Positions 16,815-26,600 of a DNA stretch of 64,000 nucleotides are shown here, piece after piece. The notes under the pieces are model-generated. The model had not been told where the DNA came from and ran no database searches. It saw nothing but the letters and a program-made list of their open reading frames with translations. The stretch covers positions 3,947 to 67,946 of the forward strand of contig DASYKC010000193.1 of NCBI GenBank assembly GCA_035995885.1, written 5' to 3'. The translations under genes and the position numbers were made by a program. The stretch comes from Schlegelella_A sp035995885 (lineage in GTDB: Bacteria; Pseudomonadota; Gammaproteobacteria; Burkholderiales; Burkholderiaceae_C). The number at the start of each line of letters is the position of its first letter. Position 1 is the stretch's first letter.

Positions 16815-17411
16815 ATGAACACGGCAAGGGGGACAGGGGCGATGGCGATGCTCTTCCTCGCCATCTGGGCGGGTCCGGCGGCGCGGGCGGCCGACCTGCG
16901 CAGCGCCGACAGCTTCAACACGATCGCCGACCGCGCCGAGCGCTCGCGCGCGCTCTTCGCCGAGGCCGGCAAGGTGCTGCAGCATCCGCGCTGCCTCAAC
17001 TGCCATCCGGTCGGCGACCGGCCGACGCAGGGCAACGACATGCACCCGCACAGCCCGCTGGTCGTTCGCGGCGACGACGACAAGGGCGCCGTCGCGATGC
17101 GCTGCACGACCTGCCATCAGGCCAGGAACTTCGATCCCGCGGGCGTTCCCGGCCATCCGCTCTGGCACGTCGCACCGCTCTCGATGGCCTGGCAGACGAG
17201 GACGCTCGGCCAGATCTGCGCCCAGATGAAGGACCCGGCGAAGAACGGCGGCAAGACGCTCGCGCAGATCCAGGAGCACCTGGCGCACGACTCGCTCGTC
17301 GGCTGGGGCTGGCACCCCGGCGGCACGCGCGAGCCGGCGCCTGGCACGCAGGAGCAGCTCGGCGTGCTCGCCGCGGCGTGGATCGCGACCGGCGCGGAGT
17401 GCCCGCGCTGA
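16815..17411 (+). CDS. Periplasmic diheme c-type cytochrome, partner of IorAB
   Basis: 198 aa. A signal peptide ends near AARA-AD. Two heme-binding motifs, CLNCH and CTTCH, lie about 40 residues apart, each followed by Pro/Gln-rich segments. Proteins of this kind are often annotated as isoquinoline 1-oxidoreductase subunit and occur beside iorAB, as here, where the gene is divergent with only 68 bases between starts. It is a plausible electron acceptor for the periplasmic molybdenum enzyme (inference from context). Confidence 0.82.
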   Translation: MNTARGTGAMAMLFLAIWAGPAARAADLRSADSFNTIADRAERSRALFAEAGKVLQHPRCLNCHPVGDRPTQGNDMHPHSPLVVRGDDDKGAVAMRCTTCHQARNFDPAGVPGHPLWHVAPLSMAWQTRTLGQICAQMKDPAKNGGKTLAQIQEHLAHDSLVGWGWHPGGTREPAPGTQEQLGVLAAAWIATGAECPR

Positions 17412-17446
17412 CGTCGTCGAACGCCGCCGCCCTGGCCGCGGCGAAC

Positions 17447-17472
17447 GGCGCGCCCGTAGCTCGCGGCGCGCC
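17447..17472. terminator. Candidate bidirectional stem-loop between convergent genes
   Basis: Two copies of GGCGCGCC (17447-17454 and 17465-17472), each self-complementary, can pair to an 8-bp stem with a 10-base loop, between the convergent cytochrome and VOC genes. No T-tract follows, so termination is only suggested by position. Confidence 0.35.
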
Positions 17473-17486
17473 GGTGCGAATCGTCG

Positions 17487-18248
17487 TCAGGCCATCGTCG
17501 GGTTCGGCTTCAGGATCGCGAACGATGCACCCTGCGGGTCGACGAACATCGCCAGCCGGCCGACGCCGGGGATGTCGCTCGGCGGCACGGTGACGGTCGC
17601 GCCGAGCGCCTTGGCCTTGTCGGTCTGGGCATCGCAGTCGGCGACGCAGACGTAGGGCGTCCACATCGTCGGCATCTGCGCGTGCATCGACTTGTAGAGG
17701 CCGGCGCGGCCCTTCTCGCCCTGGTTCAGCACGTTGTACGTGCCCTCGGGCATCTGCATCGCGTCGTGGGTGAAGCCGAAGACCTTCTCGTAGAACGCGA
17801 GCGCCATCTTCTCGTCCTGGGTCGAGAGCTCGTTCCAGATCCAACCGCCGGGCGGCGTCGTCTCGGTCTCGGCCGGATCGCCCTGAGTGCCGTGCCACAG
17901 CGAGAAGACGCCGCCGGTCGGGTCGGCGATCGTCGCCGAGCGGCCGGCCGAGCCTTGGTCGCTCGGCGCCATCAGGCTCTTCGCGCCGGCGGCGAGGGCG
18001 GCCTTGTAGCTGGCATCGACGTCGCTGACCGAGAGGTACGACATCCATTGCGGCGGCGCGCCCGCGGGCGCCGGCGCATAGCCGCCGATGCCGGTCTCGC
18101 CGTTGTGGATCACCGGATACGGATCGCCGCTCGGCACGGCCATCAGCTCGGTGTTCCAGCCGAACAGCTTTTCGTAGAAGGCGCGTGCTTTCGGGATGTC
18201 GTTCGAGAGGTGCTCGAACCAGACGAATCTTCCAGGCGTGTATGACAT
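17487..18248 (-). CDS. Two-domain VOC (glyoxalase/dioxygenase fold) protein
   Basis: 253 aa with two vicinal-oxygen-chelate modules (about 8-125 and 135-250). Each begins with a W-F/N-E-L motif and FYEKLFGW or FYEKVFGF, and ends with an ADPTGG or VDPQGA strand (DPTGGVFSLW, DPQGASFAIL). GAAGGAG six bases before the ATG at 18248 supports this start. Metal ligands and substrate cannot be fixed from sequence; members include glyoxalases, dioxygenases and resistance proteins. Alone on the minus strand between convergent and divergent neighbours. Confidence 0.85.
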   Translation of the reverse strand: MSYTPGRFVWFEHLSNDIPKARAFYEKLFGWNTELMAVPSGDPYPVIHNGETGIGGYAPAPAGAPPQWMSYLSVSDVDASYKAALAAGAKSLMAPSDQGSAGRSATIADPTGGVFSLWHGTQGDPAETETTPPGGWIWNELSTQDEKMALAFYEKVFGFTHDAMQMPEGTYNVLNQGEKGRAGLYKSMHAQMPTMWTPYVCVADCDAQTDKAKALGATVTVPPSDIPGVGRLAMFVDPQGASFAILKPNPTMA

Positions 18249-18446
18249 GAAGGCTCCTTCGCAAGGTGCTTGCCGGATAAAGGGAGGTCGGCGCGAGCGC
18301 GGCTCGGCCGACCCGACATTCGGCGAGCGCGGGTCCGAAAAGTCAAGACGGGCGAATGCAAAGGCCGTGTCGCCAGCAGGTTTGCCCGCGTTGCCGCGAC
18401 CCGGGCCGCCGCCGAGAATCGTCAGCCCGACACGACCCGCGCCCGC

Positions 18447-20063
18447 ATGAGATTCAGCTTCGCCCCGATCGCCCTCGCCCTCTCGATCGCGCTCGCCTCG
18501 TGCAGCGCCCCGGCACCGCGCGGCGACGACCGCCGTGCCCTCGACGCGATCGACACCCTGGTCGTCATCTATGCCGAGAACCGCGCCTTCGACAACCTGT
18601 TCGGCCTGTTCCCGGGCGCCAACGGCATTCCCGGCGTCAACCCGAGCGCGATCGGTGCCGTCGTGCCGCAGATCGATCGCGACGGCGCGCCGATGGCGAC
18701 GCTGCCGCCTGCATGGGGCGGCCTCACCGCGGCGAACCAGACGACGACCGTGACGCAGGCGCAGACCGTCGGCATGCCGAACCGGCCGTTTCCGATCGAC
18801 GGCGCCAACGCGATCGCGGGCACGGGGGTCGCGGTGCCGCTCGAGGTCGCGACGCGCGATCTCGTCCACCGCTACTACAACAACATCATGCAGATCGACG
18901 GCGGCCGCAACGACCGCTTCGCCGCCTACTCCGATGCCGGCGGCCTGACGATGGGCTACTACGACGGCAGCCGCCTGGCGATGTGGCAGGTGGCGCGCCG
19001 CTACACCCTCGCCGACAACTTCTTCATGGGCGCCTTCGGCGGCTCGTTCCTGAACCACCAGTACCTGGTCTGCGCCTGCATCCCCGAGTACCCGAACGCC
19101 GACGCGGCCGGCTCGCCGGCGCGAAATTCGATCTCGCAGATCGAGACCGATGCGCAGGGCCGCTTCGTCCGCCTCGTGCCGGCCGACGACGCGGCGAGCA
19201 GCGCCCTCGCCGGCGCGCCGCGCTATCGCCTCGACGGCACGCTCACCGCCAAGGACGCGAGCGGCGTATTCCACGCCGTCAACACGATGCAGCCGCCCTA
19301 TCAGCCGAGCAACATCGCGCCCGCGGCCGGCGCCGATCCGCGCTACGGCGACCCGGCGGCGGCGACGACGCTGCCGGCGCAGACGCTGGCGACGATCGCC
19401 GATCGCCTCGACGCGAAAGGGGTGTCGTGGGCCTGGTACGGCGGTGCCTGGAAAGCGGCGAGCGCGGGAACGCCGGAAGCGCGCGCGATCATCTACAAGG
19501 GCGCGGTCCAGTTCCAGGCGCATCACCAGCCGTTCAACTACTTCGCCGCGTTCGACCCGGCGGCACGTGGCGCGTACCGGGCCGCGCACCTGAGGGACTT
19601 CGACAGCGAGTTCCTCGCCGACGCCGGTGCCGGCCGCCTGCCCGCGGTCAGCTTCTACAAGCCGCAGGGCAATCTCAACCAGCACCCCGGCTACGCCAAC
19701 GTCAGCGACGGCGACGCGCACATCGCCGGCGTCGTCGCCGCGCTCGAGAAGAGCCCGCAGTGGCCGCGCATGCTCGTCGTCGTCACCTACGACGAGAACG
19801 GCGGCTTCTGGGACCACGCGCGCGTCCCGAAGGGCGAGCGCTGGGGGCCGGCGACGCGCGTGCCGGCGATCATCGTCTCGCCGCTCGCAAAGAAAGGCTT
19901 CGTCGACAAGACGCCGTACGACACCGGCTCGATCCTGCGCTTCATCACGCGGCGCTGGAACCTGGCGCCGCTGCCCGGCATCGAGCTGCGCGACCGCGCC
20001 CTCGCCGCCAACGGCGAGGCGCCGATGGGCGACCTGAGCGCCGCCCTCGAGCCGCGGCGATGA
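18447..20063 (+). CDS. Exported acid phosphatase / phospholipase C-family lipoprotein
   Basis: 538 aa with a lipoprotein-type signal (LSIALASC-S). IDTLVVIYAENRAFDNLFG near the start is the metal/catalytic segment of the AcpA-phospholipase C family; YNNIMQIDGGRNDRFAAYSD, GSFLNHQYLVCAC and VVTYDENGGFWDH carry further metal ligands. It should hydrolyse phosphomonoesters or phospholipids in the periplasm or at the membrane surface. The ATG at 18447 gives the signal peptide at the terminus. Its stop overlaps the start of the oligopeptidase gene as ATGA. Confidence 0.87.
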   Translation: MRFSFAPIALALSIALASCSAPAPRGDDRRALDAIDTLVVIYAENRAFDNLFGLFPGANGIPGVNPSAIGAVVPQIDRDGAPMATLPPAWGGLTAANQTTTVTQAQTVGMPNRPFPIDGANAIAGTGVAVPLEVATRDLVHRYYNNIMQIDGGRNDRFAAYSDAGGLTMGYYDGSRLAMWQVARRYTLADNFFMGAFGGSFLNHQYLVCACIPEYPNADAAGSPARNSISQIETDAQGRFVRLVPADDAASSALAGAPRYRLDGTLTAKDASGVFHAVNTMQPPYQPSNIAPAAGADPRYGDPAAATTLPAQTLATIADRLDAKGVSWAWYGGAWKAASAGTPEARAIIYKGAVQFQAHHQPFNYFAAFDPAARGAYRAAHLRDFDSEFLADAGAGRLPAVSFYKPQGNLNQHPGYANVSDGDAHIAGVVAALEKSPQWPRMLVVVTYDENGGFWDHARVPKGERWGPATRVPAIIVSPLAKKGFVDKTPYDTGSILRFITRRWNLAPLPGIELRDRALAANGEAPMGDLSAALEPRR

Positions 20064-22180
20064 GCGCGACGCCGCCGGCGCCGCGCGCTGCGACCACCGC
20101 GAACGGCACGGATGCGCCGCGCGCGCCGCGCGAGGCGCGCGACGTCAGCGTCCACGGCGATCCGCGCGTCGACGAGTACTTCTGGCTGCGCGACCGCGAC
20201 GACCCGCGCACGCTCGCGTACCTGAAGGCCGAGAACGCCTACGCCGAGGCGTGGTTCGCGCCGCACGCGGCGCTGAAGGAGAGGCTCTATCAGGAGATGC
20301 TCTCGCGCATCCAGCAGGACGACGACTCGGTGCCGATGCGCAAGGGCGACTGGTGGTACGCGACGCAGACGCGGCGCGGCGAGCAGTACCCGCACTACCT
20401 GCGCCGGCGCGCCGTCGGCGCGGACCGGCGCTACGACCCGGACGGCGTCGACGAGACCCTGCTCGACCTCAACGCGCTGGCGCGCGACAAGCCGTTCCTG
20501 CGCCTCGGGCTCACGACCGTCACGCGCGACGCGATGCGCCTGGCCTACACGACCGACGTCACCGGCGGGCGCGACTTCACGCTCCACGTCAAGGACCTCG
20601 CCTCGGGCGAAGTCGATCCGTGGTCGGTCGACGAGGTGTCGTCGGCGGCGTGGGCCAACGACAGCCGCACGCTCTACTACGTGACGATGGACGAGACCAA
20701 GCGGGCGAACCGCCTCTGGCGCCATGCGCTCGGCTCGAGCGGTCCCGACGAGCTGCTGTTCGAGGAGAGCGACGAGCTGTTCGACATCGGCGTCGGCAAG
20801 ACGCTCGACGAGCGCTACCTGCTGCTCGGCAGCGAGAGCAAGGACTCGACCGAGTGGCACGTCGCCGACGCCGACAGCGGCGCCGACCGGCCGTTCGCGC
20901 TGCGGACGGTGTTCGAGCGGCGCGCCGACATCGAGTACGACATCGAGCACCGCGCCGGCCGCTTCTACGTCCGCATCAACGACACCGGGCGCAACTTCCG
21001 CCTCGTCACCGTCGACGCCGAAGCGCCCGACCTGGCCGGCGCCCAAGAGTTGATCGCCGCGCGCGACCACGTCATGCTCGACGACGTCGACGTCTTCGCC
21101 GGCCATCTCGCCGTCACCGAGCGCGTCGCCGGCAGCCTGCAGCTGCGCATCCTCGACCTCGCGCGCGGCGACGATCACGCGATCGCCTTCGACGAGCCGG
21201 CGTACAGCGTCCACACCAGCGGCAACGCCGAGTTCGAGACGACGACGCTGCGCTTCGTCTACACGTCGATGACGACGCCGGCGTCGACCTACGACTACGA
21301 CCTGGCGACGCGCGCGCGCGTGCTGAGGAAGCGCCAGCCGGTGCCCGGCTACGAGCCGTCGCTCTACGCGAGCGAGCGCAGCTTCGCGCGCGCCGCCGAC
21401 GGCACCGAGGTGCCGATCTCGCTCGTCTACCGCACGGACGCCAGGCGCGTCGGGCCGCAGCCGCTCCTCCTCTACGGCTACGGCAGCTACGGCATCCCGA
21501 TCGACCCCGGCTTCTCGCAGACGCGCGTCTCGCTGCTCGATCGCGGCGTCGTCTTCGCGATCGCCCACATCCGCGGCGGCGGCGACCTCGGCCGCAGCTG
21601 GTACGAGGCCGCCAAGATGGCGAGCAAGCAGACCACCTTCGACGACTTCATCGCCTGCGCCGAGGCGCTCGTCGCGAGCGGCAGGACGACGCCTGCGCTG
21701 CTCGCGATCGAAGGCGGCAGCGCCGGCGGCCTCTTGATGGGCGCGGTCGTCAACCAGCGGCCCGAGCTGTTCCAGGCGGTCGTCGCGCAGGTGCCGTTCG
21801 TCGACGTCGTGACGACGATGCTCGACGAGACGATGCCGCTCACGGTCGGCGAGTTCATCGAGTGGGGCAATCCGAAGATCGCCGAGCAGTACGCCTGGAT
21901 GCGCGCCTACAGCCCCTACGACAACCTCAAGCCCGGGCCGTATCCGGCGATGCTGATCCGCACCGGCCTCAACGACACCCAGGTCGCGTACTGGGAGCCG
22001 GCCAAGTACGTGGCGCGGCTGCGCACGCTGAAGACCGACGAGCGGCCGCTGCTCCTGAAGATCAACCTCGAGGTCGGCCACGGCGGCGCCTCGGGCCGCT
22101 TCGACGCGCTGCGCGAGATCGCCGAGGACGACGTCTTCCTGCTCGTCGAGCTCGGCCTCGTGCCGTCCGCTCGCGCCTGA
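20060..22180 (+). CDS. ptrB: S9 family oligopeptidase B
   Basis: 706 aa serine peptidase: an N-terminal beta-propeller (about 80-430) and a C-terminal alpha/beta hydrolase domain with YGYGSYG, HIRGGGDLGR, the nucleophile elbow EGGSAGG, and the catalytic His in GHGGASGR. Family members cut small peptides after basic residues in the cytoplasm; no signal peptide is present. Length matches the usual 690-700 residues. It is translationally coupled (ATGA) to the acid phosphatase gene, an odd pairing because one product is exported and the other is not. Confidence 0.92.
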   Translation: MSATPPAPRAATTANGTDAPRAPREARDVSVHGDPRVDEYFWLRDRDDPRTLAYLKAENAYAEAWFAPHAALKERLYQEMLSRIQQDDDSVPMRKGDWWYATQTRRGEQYPHYLRRRAVGADRRYDPDGVDETLLDLNALARDKPFLRLGLTTVTRDAMRLAYTTDVTGGRDFTLHVKDLASGEVDPWSVDEVSSAAWANDSRTLYYVTMDETKRANRLWRHALGSSGPDELLFEESDELFDIGVGKTLDERYLLLGSESKDSTEWHVADADSGADRPFALRTVFERRADIEYDIEHRAGRFYVRINDTGRNFRLVTVDAEAPDLAGAQELIAARDHVMLDDVDVFAGHLAVTERVAGSLQLRILDLARGDDHAIAFDEPAYSVHTSGNAEFETTTLRFVYTSMTTPASTYDYDLATRARVLRKRQPVPGYEPSLYASERSFARAADGTEVPISLVYRTDARRVGPQPLLLYGYGSYGIPIDPGFSQTRVSLLDRGVVFAIAHIRGGGDLGRSWYEAAKMASKQTTFDDFIACAEALVASGRTTPALLAIEGGSAGGLLMGAVVNQRPELFQAVVAQVPFVDVVTTMLDETMPLTVGEFIEWGNPKIAEQYAWMRAYSPYDNLKPGPYPAMLIRTGLNDTQVAYWEPAKYVARLRTLKTDERPLLLKINLEVGHGGASGRFDALREIAEDDVFLLVELGLVPSARA

Positions 22181-22181
22181 C

Positions 22182-22874
22182 TCAGACGTCGAAGAAGACC
22201 GTCTCGCCGTCGCCCTGCAGGCGGATGTCGAAGCGATAGACGGCGGCGCCGCTGTCGAGCCTGCGGTCGAGCCGCTCGGCGACGAGCGTCGCCCGGCGCT
22301 GCTCCCACTCGATCAGGTTGAGGACGGCGTCCTGCGCATTGGCGTCGGCTTCGTCGCTGAAGTAGATGCGCGTGTTGAGGCCGATGTTGATGCCGCGCGC
22401 GACGATCCAGACGTTGACGTGCGGCGCCATGACGCGGCCGTTGCGGCCCTCGACGCGCCCCGGCTTGACGGTGTCGAAGGCGTAGACGCCGGTCTCGAAG
22501 TCGGTGCAGGCGCGGCCCCAGCCGCGAAAACCCGGGTCGATCTTCTTGCCCGGCTGGCGGTCGGCCGGATGGGCGTACTTGCCTTCGGCGTTGGCCTGCC
22601 AGATCTCGATCAGGACGTCCTTCAGCACGGTGCCGATGCCGTCGAAGACGCGGCCCTCGATGCGGATCTTCTCGCCCTTCGTCTTGGCGCCCGCGAGGAC
22701 GTTGCCGAAGTTGTTCTCGAAGATGTCGAAGCCAGCGACGTTCGGCGCCAGACCGATGTGGACGTACGGTCCGGCGGTCTGCGACGCCGTCTCGCGGCGG
22801 ACGACGAGGCCGCTGCCGCCGGGCGCGGCGAGCGGCCCGACGAGGCCGTGGCGATGCTCCGGGATGCCGCTCAT
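22182..22874 (-). CDS. pcaG: Protocatechuate 3,4-dioxygenase alpha subunit
   Basis: 230 aa. TASQTAGPYVHIGLAP is the characteristic N-terminal motif of alpha subunits; IEIWQANAEGKYAHP, FDTVKPGRV and APHVNVWIVARGIN correspond to the intradiol dioxygenase core without a full iron site, as is normal for PcaG. It overlaps the beta subunit gene by four bases (ATGA). Together the subunits cleave protocatechuate between the hydroxyls, giving beta-carboxymuconate. No other pca genes are in the window. Confidence 0.93.
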   Translation of the reverse strand: MSGIPEHRHGLVGPLAAPGGSGLVVRRETASQTAGPYVHIGLAPNVAGFDIFENNFGNVLAGAKTKGEKIRIEGRVFDGIGTVLKDVLIEIWQANAEGKYAHPADRQPGKKIDPGFRGWGRACTDFETGVYAFDTVKPGRVEGRNGRVMAPHVNVWIVARGINIGLNTRIYFSDEADANAQDAVLNLIEWEQRRATLVAERLDRRLDSGAAVYRFDIRLQGDGETVFFDV

Positions 22875-23623
22875 CGCGCTGCTCCTTCGCCGGCGCGCTG
22901 GACGTGGTTCTCGAACAGCGTCGCGCGCTGGCCGCGCAGGACGATGTCGAAGCGATAGGCGCGGCTGTCGAGCTGGACGAAGGCGCCGATGTCCTGGAGC
23001 GCGATCAGGCCGCGGATCTGCTCCTCGCTCGGTGCGACGCCGAGGATCGGGCAGCTCCGGATCAGCGGGTCGCCCTCGAAGTACATCTGGGTGACGAGCC
23101 GCTGCACCCAGCCGTCGCCCGAGATCGCGTAGTGGATGTGCGCCGGGCGCCAGTCGTTGACGCGGTTCCGCCACGGGTACGGGCCCGGCTTGATGGTGCG
23201 AAAGGCGTAGTAGCCGTTCTCGTCGCTGAGCATTCGGCCGCAACCGCCGAAGTTCGGATCGAGGGCGCCGATGTACTGGTCCTTCTTGTGCCGGTAGCGG
23301 CCGCTCGCGTTGCATTGCCAGACCTCGACCAGCGCGTTCTTCAGCGGCCGGCCGAGCTGATCGTTGACGTAGCCGTGGACGACGATGCGCTCGCCGATCG
23401 GCAGGCCGTTCTTGGCGTAGTTCAGGATCAGGTCGTTGTCGAGGGCGCCGAGCTCGTCGGCGCGGAAGACCGGTGCCGTCACCTCGGAGAGCGACTGCTG
23501 CAGCGAGATCAGCGCCAGCTTCGGGCTGCGCAGCACGCTCGTCTTGTACGCCGGCGTGTAGGCCGGCGGGTGCGACGTCGTGTCGCGCATCAGGAATTCG
23601 GCGTCGGGCTGGGGCGGTCTCAT
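22871..23623 (-). CDS. pcaH: Protocatechuate 3,4-dioxygenase beta subunit
   Basis: 250 aa, the iron-carrying subunit. The Fe(III) ligands are visible as Tyr in ASGRYRHKKDQY, Tyr in KPGPYPWRN and the two His of RPAHIHYAI. The lid and strands EVWQCNASGRYRH and NFGGCGRMLSDENGYYAFRT fit the family. The start at 23623 has GGAGAG five bases upstream; an ATG 33 bases downstream is less likely. First gene of the pcaHG pair. Supplies the ring cleavage step of the beta-ketoadipate pathway. Confidence 0.94.
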   Translation of the reverse strand: MRPPQPDAEFLMRDTTSHPPAYTPAYKTSVLRSPKLALISLQQSLSEVTAPVFRADELGALDNDLILNYAKNGLPIGERIVVHGYVNDQLGRPLKNALVEVWQCNASGRYRHKKDQYIGALDPNFGGCGRMLSDENGYYAFRTIKPGPYPWRNRVNDWRPAHIHYAISGDGWVQRLVTQMYFEGDPLIRSCPILGVAPSEEQIRGLIALQDIGAFVQLDSRAYRFDIVLRGQRATLFENHVQRAGEGAAR

Positions 23624-23672
23624 CGTCTCTCCGTCGGGCTGGCGCGGCGCCGATTTTGCGCCCGCACGCGCC

Positions 23673-26600
23673 TCAGTGGCGGTCGGCCGGGCCCGGCAGG
23701 GCGCCGCTCGGCGCCGCCTGCGCCGGCGCGTGATGGCGCAGGCGCGCGAACAGGCTCTTCAGCTTCTGCACGCCGTCGTCGACGAAGGTGAAGACGACCG
23801 GGATGACGAGCAGGCTGAGGAAGGTCGAGGTGATCAGGCCGCCGATGACGACGATCGCCATCGGCGCGCGAAAGCTCGGGTCGGTGCCGATGCCGAGGGC
23901 GATCGGCATCATGCCCGCGCCCATCGCCAGCGTCGTCATGACGATCGGCCGGGCCCGCTTGTGGCAGGCGTCGATGAGCGCTTCCATCCGCGTCATGCCG
24001 CGGTCGCGCCGCGCCATGATCGCGTACTCGACGAGCAGGATCGAGTTCTTGGTGGCGATGCCCATCAGCATGATCAGGCCGATCATCGACGGCATCGACA
24101 GCGCCGTGCGGGTCAGGAACAACGCGAGGAAGGCGCCCGGGATCGAGAGCACCAGCGCGACCAGGATCGTCGCCGGCTGGACGAAGTCCTTGAACAGCAG
24201 GACGAGGACGACGTAGATGCAGGCGACGCCGGTGAGCATCGCCAGGCCGAAGCTGTCGAACAGCTCGGTCATCGCCTCGGCGTCGCCGACCGTCGTCTGG
24301 GTCACGCCCGGCGGCAGGTTCTGCAGGCTCGGCAGGGCGAGCGCCTCGGCCTGCACCGCGCCGAGCGGCTGCTGGTTCAGCTCGATGTCGAAGTTGATGT
24401 TGCGCAGGCGGTCGTAGCGGTCGATCTTGGCCGGGCCGCTGTCGATCGCCAGCGTCGCGACGTTGCCGAGCATGACCGGCCCGCGCGTGCCCGGCACGGC
24501 GAGGCGCGAGAGCAGGCTGAGGTCGGTGCGCGCTTCGGGCGGCAGCTTGACGACGATCGGCACCTGGCGCTGCGCCAGGTTGAGCTTGGCCAGGCTCTGG
24601 TCGTAGTCGCCGGCGGTCGCGACGCGCAGGGTCTCGCCGATCGCCGTCGCGGTGACGCCGAGGTCGGCGGCGCGCGCCGAGTCGGGCCGGACGATCAGCT
24701 CGGGCCGGACCAGGCTCGACGTCGACGTGACGTTGCCGACGCCGTGCAGGGTGCGCAGGTCCTGCTCGACGCGGCGGGCGACATCGGCGAGGACGGTGCC
24801 GTCCTCGCCGGCGAGGACGAGCGTGTACTTCTCGTTCGAGCCGCCGAAGCCGACGTTGATCCGCGCCCCCGGAATCGCGACGAGCGCGTCGCGCAGCTGC
24901 TGCTCGACGGCCTGCTTGCGGACGCCGCCGCGATCCTCGCGCGGCGTCAGGTTCAGGGTCAGCGTCGCCTTGCGCACGTCGGCGCCGCCGCCGCCCATGA
25001 ACGGATCGGCGCCGGTCGAGCCGCCGCCGACGGTGGTGTAGATGAGCTTGACGTACGGGTTCTTGGCGACGATGACGCGCGCCGCCTCGGCGGTGGCGTT
25101 GGTCTGCGCGAAGGTCGCGCCCGGCGGCAGGGCGATCTGCACCTGCGTCTGCGACAGGTCGTCGGGCGGGATGAAGCCGGTCTGCAGGAGCGGCACGAGG
25201 GCGAGCGAGCCGAAGAAGAAGATCAGCGCGCCGATCGTCGTCAGGATGCGATGGCGCAGGCACCAGCGCATCCAGCCGAGGTAGATCGTGATCCAGCGGC
25301 CGTCGCGATGCGGCTTCTTCGGCGGCCTGAGCACGTAGGCCGACATCATCGGCGTCAGCATGCGCGCGACGACGAGCGAGAAGAAGACGGCGATCGCCGC
25401 CGTCCAGCCGAACTGGACGAAGAACTTGCCCGGCACGCCGCTCATGAACGCGGTCGGCAGGAAGACCGCGATCAAGGTGAAGGTCGTCGCGATCACCGCC
25501 AGGCCGATCTCGTCGGCCGCTTCCATCGCCGCCTGATAAGGGGGCCTGCCCATGCCCAGGTGACGCATGATGTTCTCGATCTCGACGATCGCGTCGTCGA
25601 CGAGGATGCCGACGACGAGCGAGAGCGCGAGCAGCGTCACGCCGTTGAGCGTGAAGCCGAGCAGCGACATCGCCCAGAACGCCGGGATGATCGAGAGCGG
25701 CAGCGCGGTCGAGGCGACCAGCGTCGCGCGCCAGTCGCGCAGGAACAGGAACACCACCAGCACCGCCAGCGCCGCGCCTTCGTAGAGCAGCGCCATCGAG
25801 CCTTCGTAGTTCTGCTCGACCGGGTCGACGAAGTTGAACGCCTCGGTGATGGCGATGCTCGGGTTCGCCTTCTTGAGGTTGTCGAGGGCGGCGCGGACGC
25901 CGTGCTCGACCTCGACCTCGCCGGCGCCACGCGTTCGCACGATCTCGAAGCCGACTACCGGCTGGCCGTTCAGATACGCCGCCGAGCGCTGCTCGGCGAC
26001 CGTGTCGCTGACGCGCGCGACCTGGTCGAGGCGGATGCGCCGGCCGTCGGAGAGCGCGATCTCCATCTGCGCCAGCTCGGCCGCCGACTGCACGGTCGCG
26101 ATCGTCCGCACCGACTGCTCGGCGCCGCCGACGTCGGCGCGGCCGCCCGACGATTCGCGCTGCGTCTGGCGCAGCGTCCGCGAGATGTCGGCGGCGGTCG
26201 CGTTCAGCGCCTGGAGGCGCGCCGGATCGAGCTCGACGCGAACCTCGCGCGTCGCGCCGCCGACCCGGGTCACCGCGCCGACGCCGCGCACCGCGAGCAG
26301 GGCGCGCGTCACGGTGTCGTCGACGAACCAGGAGAGCGCCTCGTCGTCCATCCGCGTCGACGCGACGGTGTAGGTGAGGATCGGCGAGCCGGCGAGGTCG
26401 AACTTCGAGATGATCGGATCGCGCAGCTCGGCGGGCAGGTCCGAGCGCACGCGCGAGACCGCGTCGCGGACGTCGTCGACCGCTTCCTGCGTCGGCTTTT
26501 CGAGGCGGAACTCGACCGTCGTCGTCGCGACGCCGTCCTGCACCGAGGTGTAGATGTGCTTGACGCCTTGCAGCGTCGCCACCTGGTTCTCGATCTTCCT

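Noticed and set aside
13894..16818. Plus-strand frame of 974 codons over nagG and iorAB
   Set aside because: Antisense shadow; the minus strand encodes complete Rieske and molybdopterin proteins with ribosome sites.
22182..23623. Treating pcaHG and the exported intradiol enzyme as recent duplicates
   Set aside because: The exported protein is shorter, has a signal sequence and differs throughout apart from ligand motifs.
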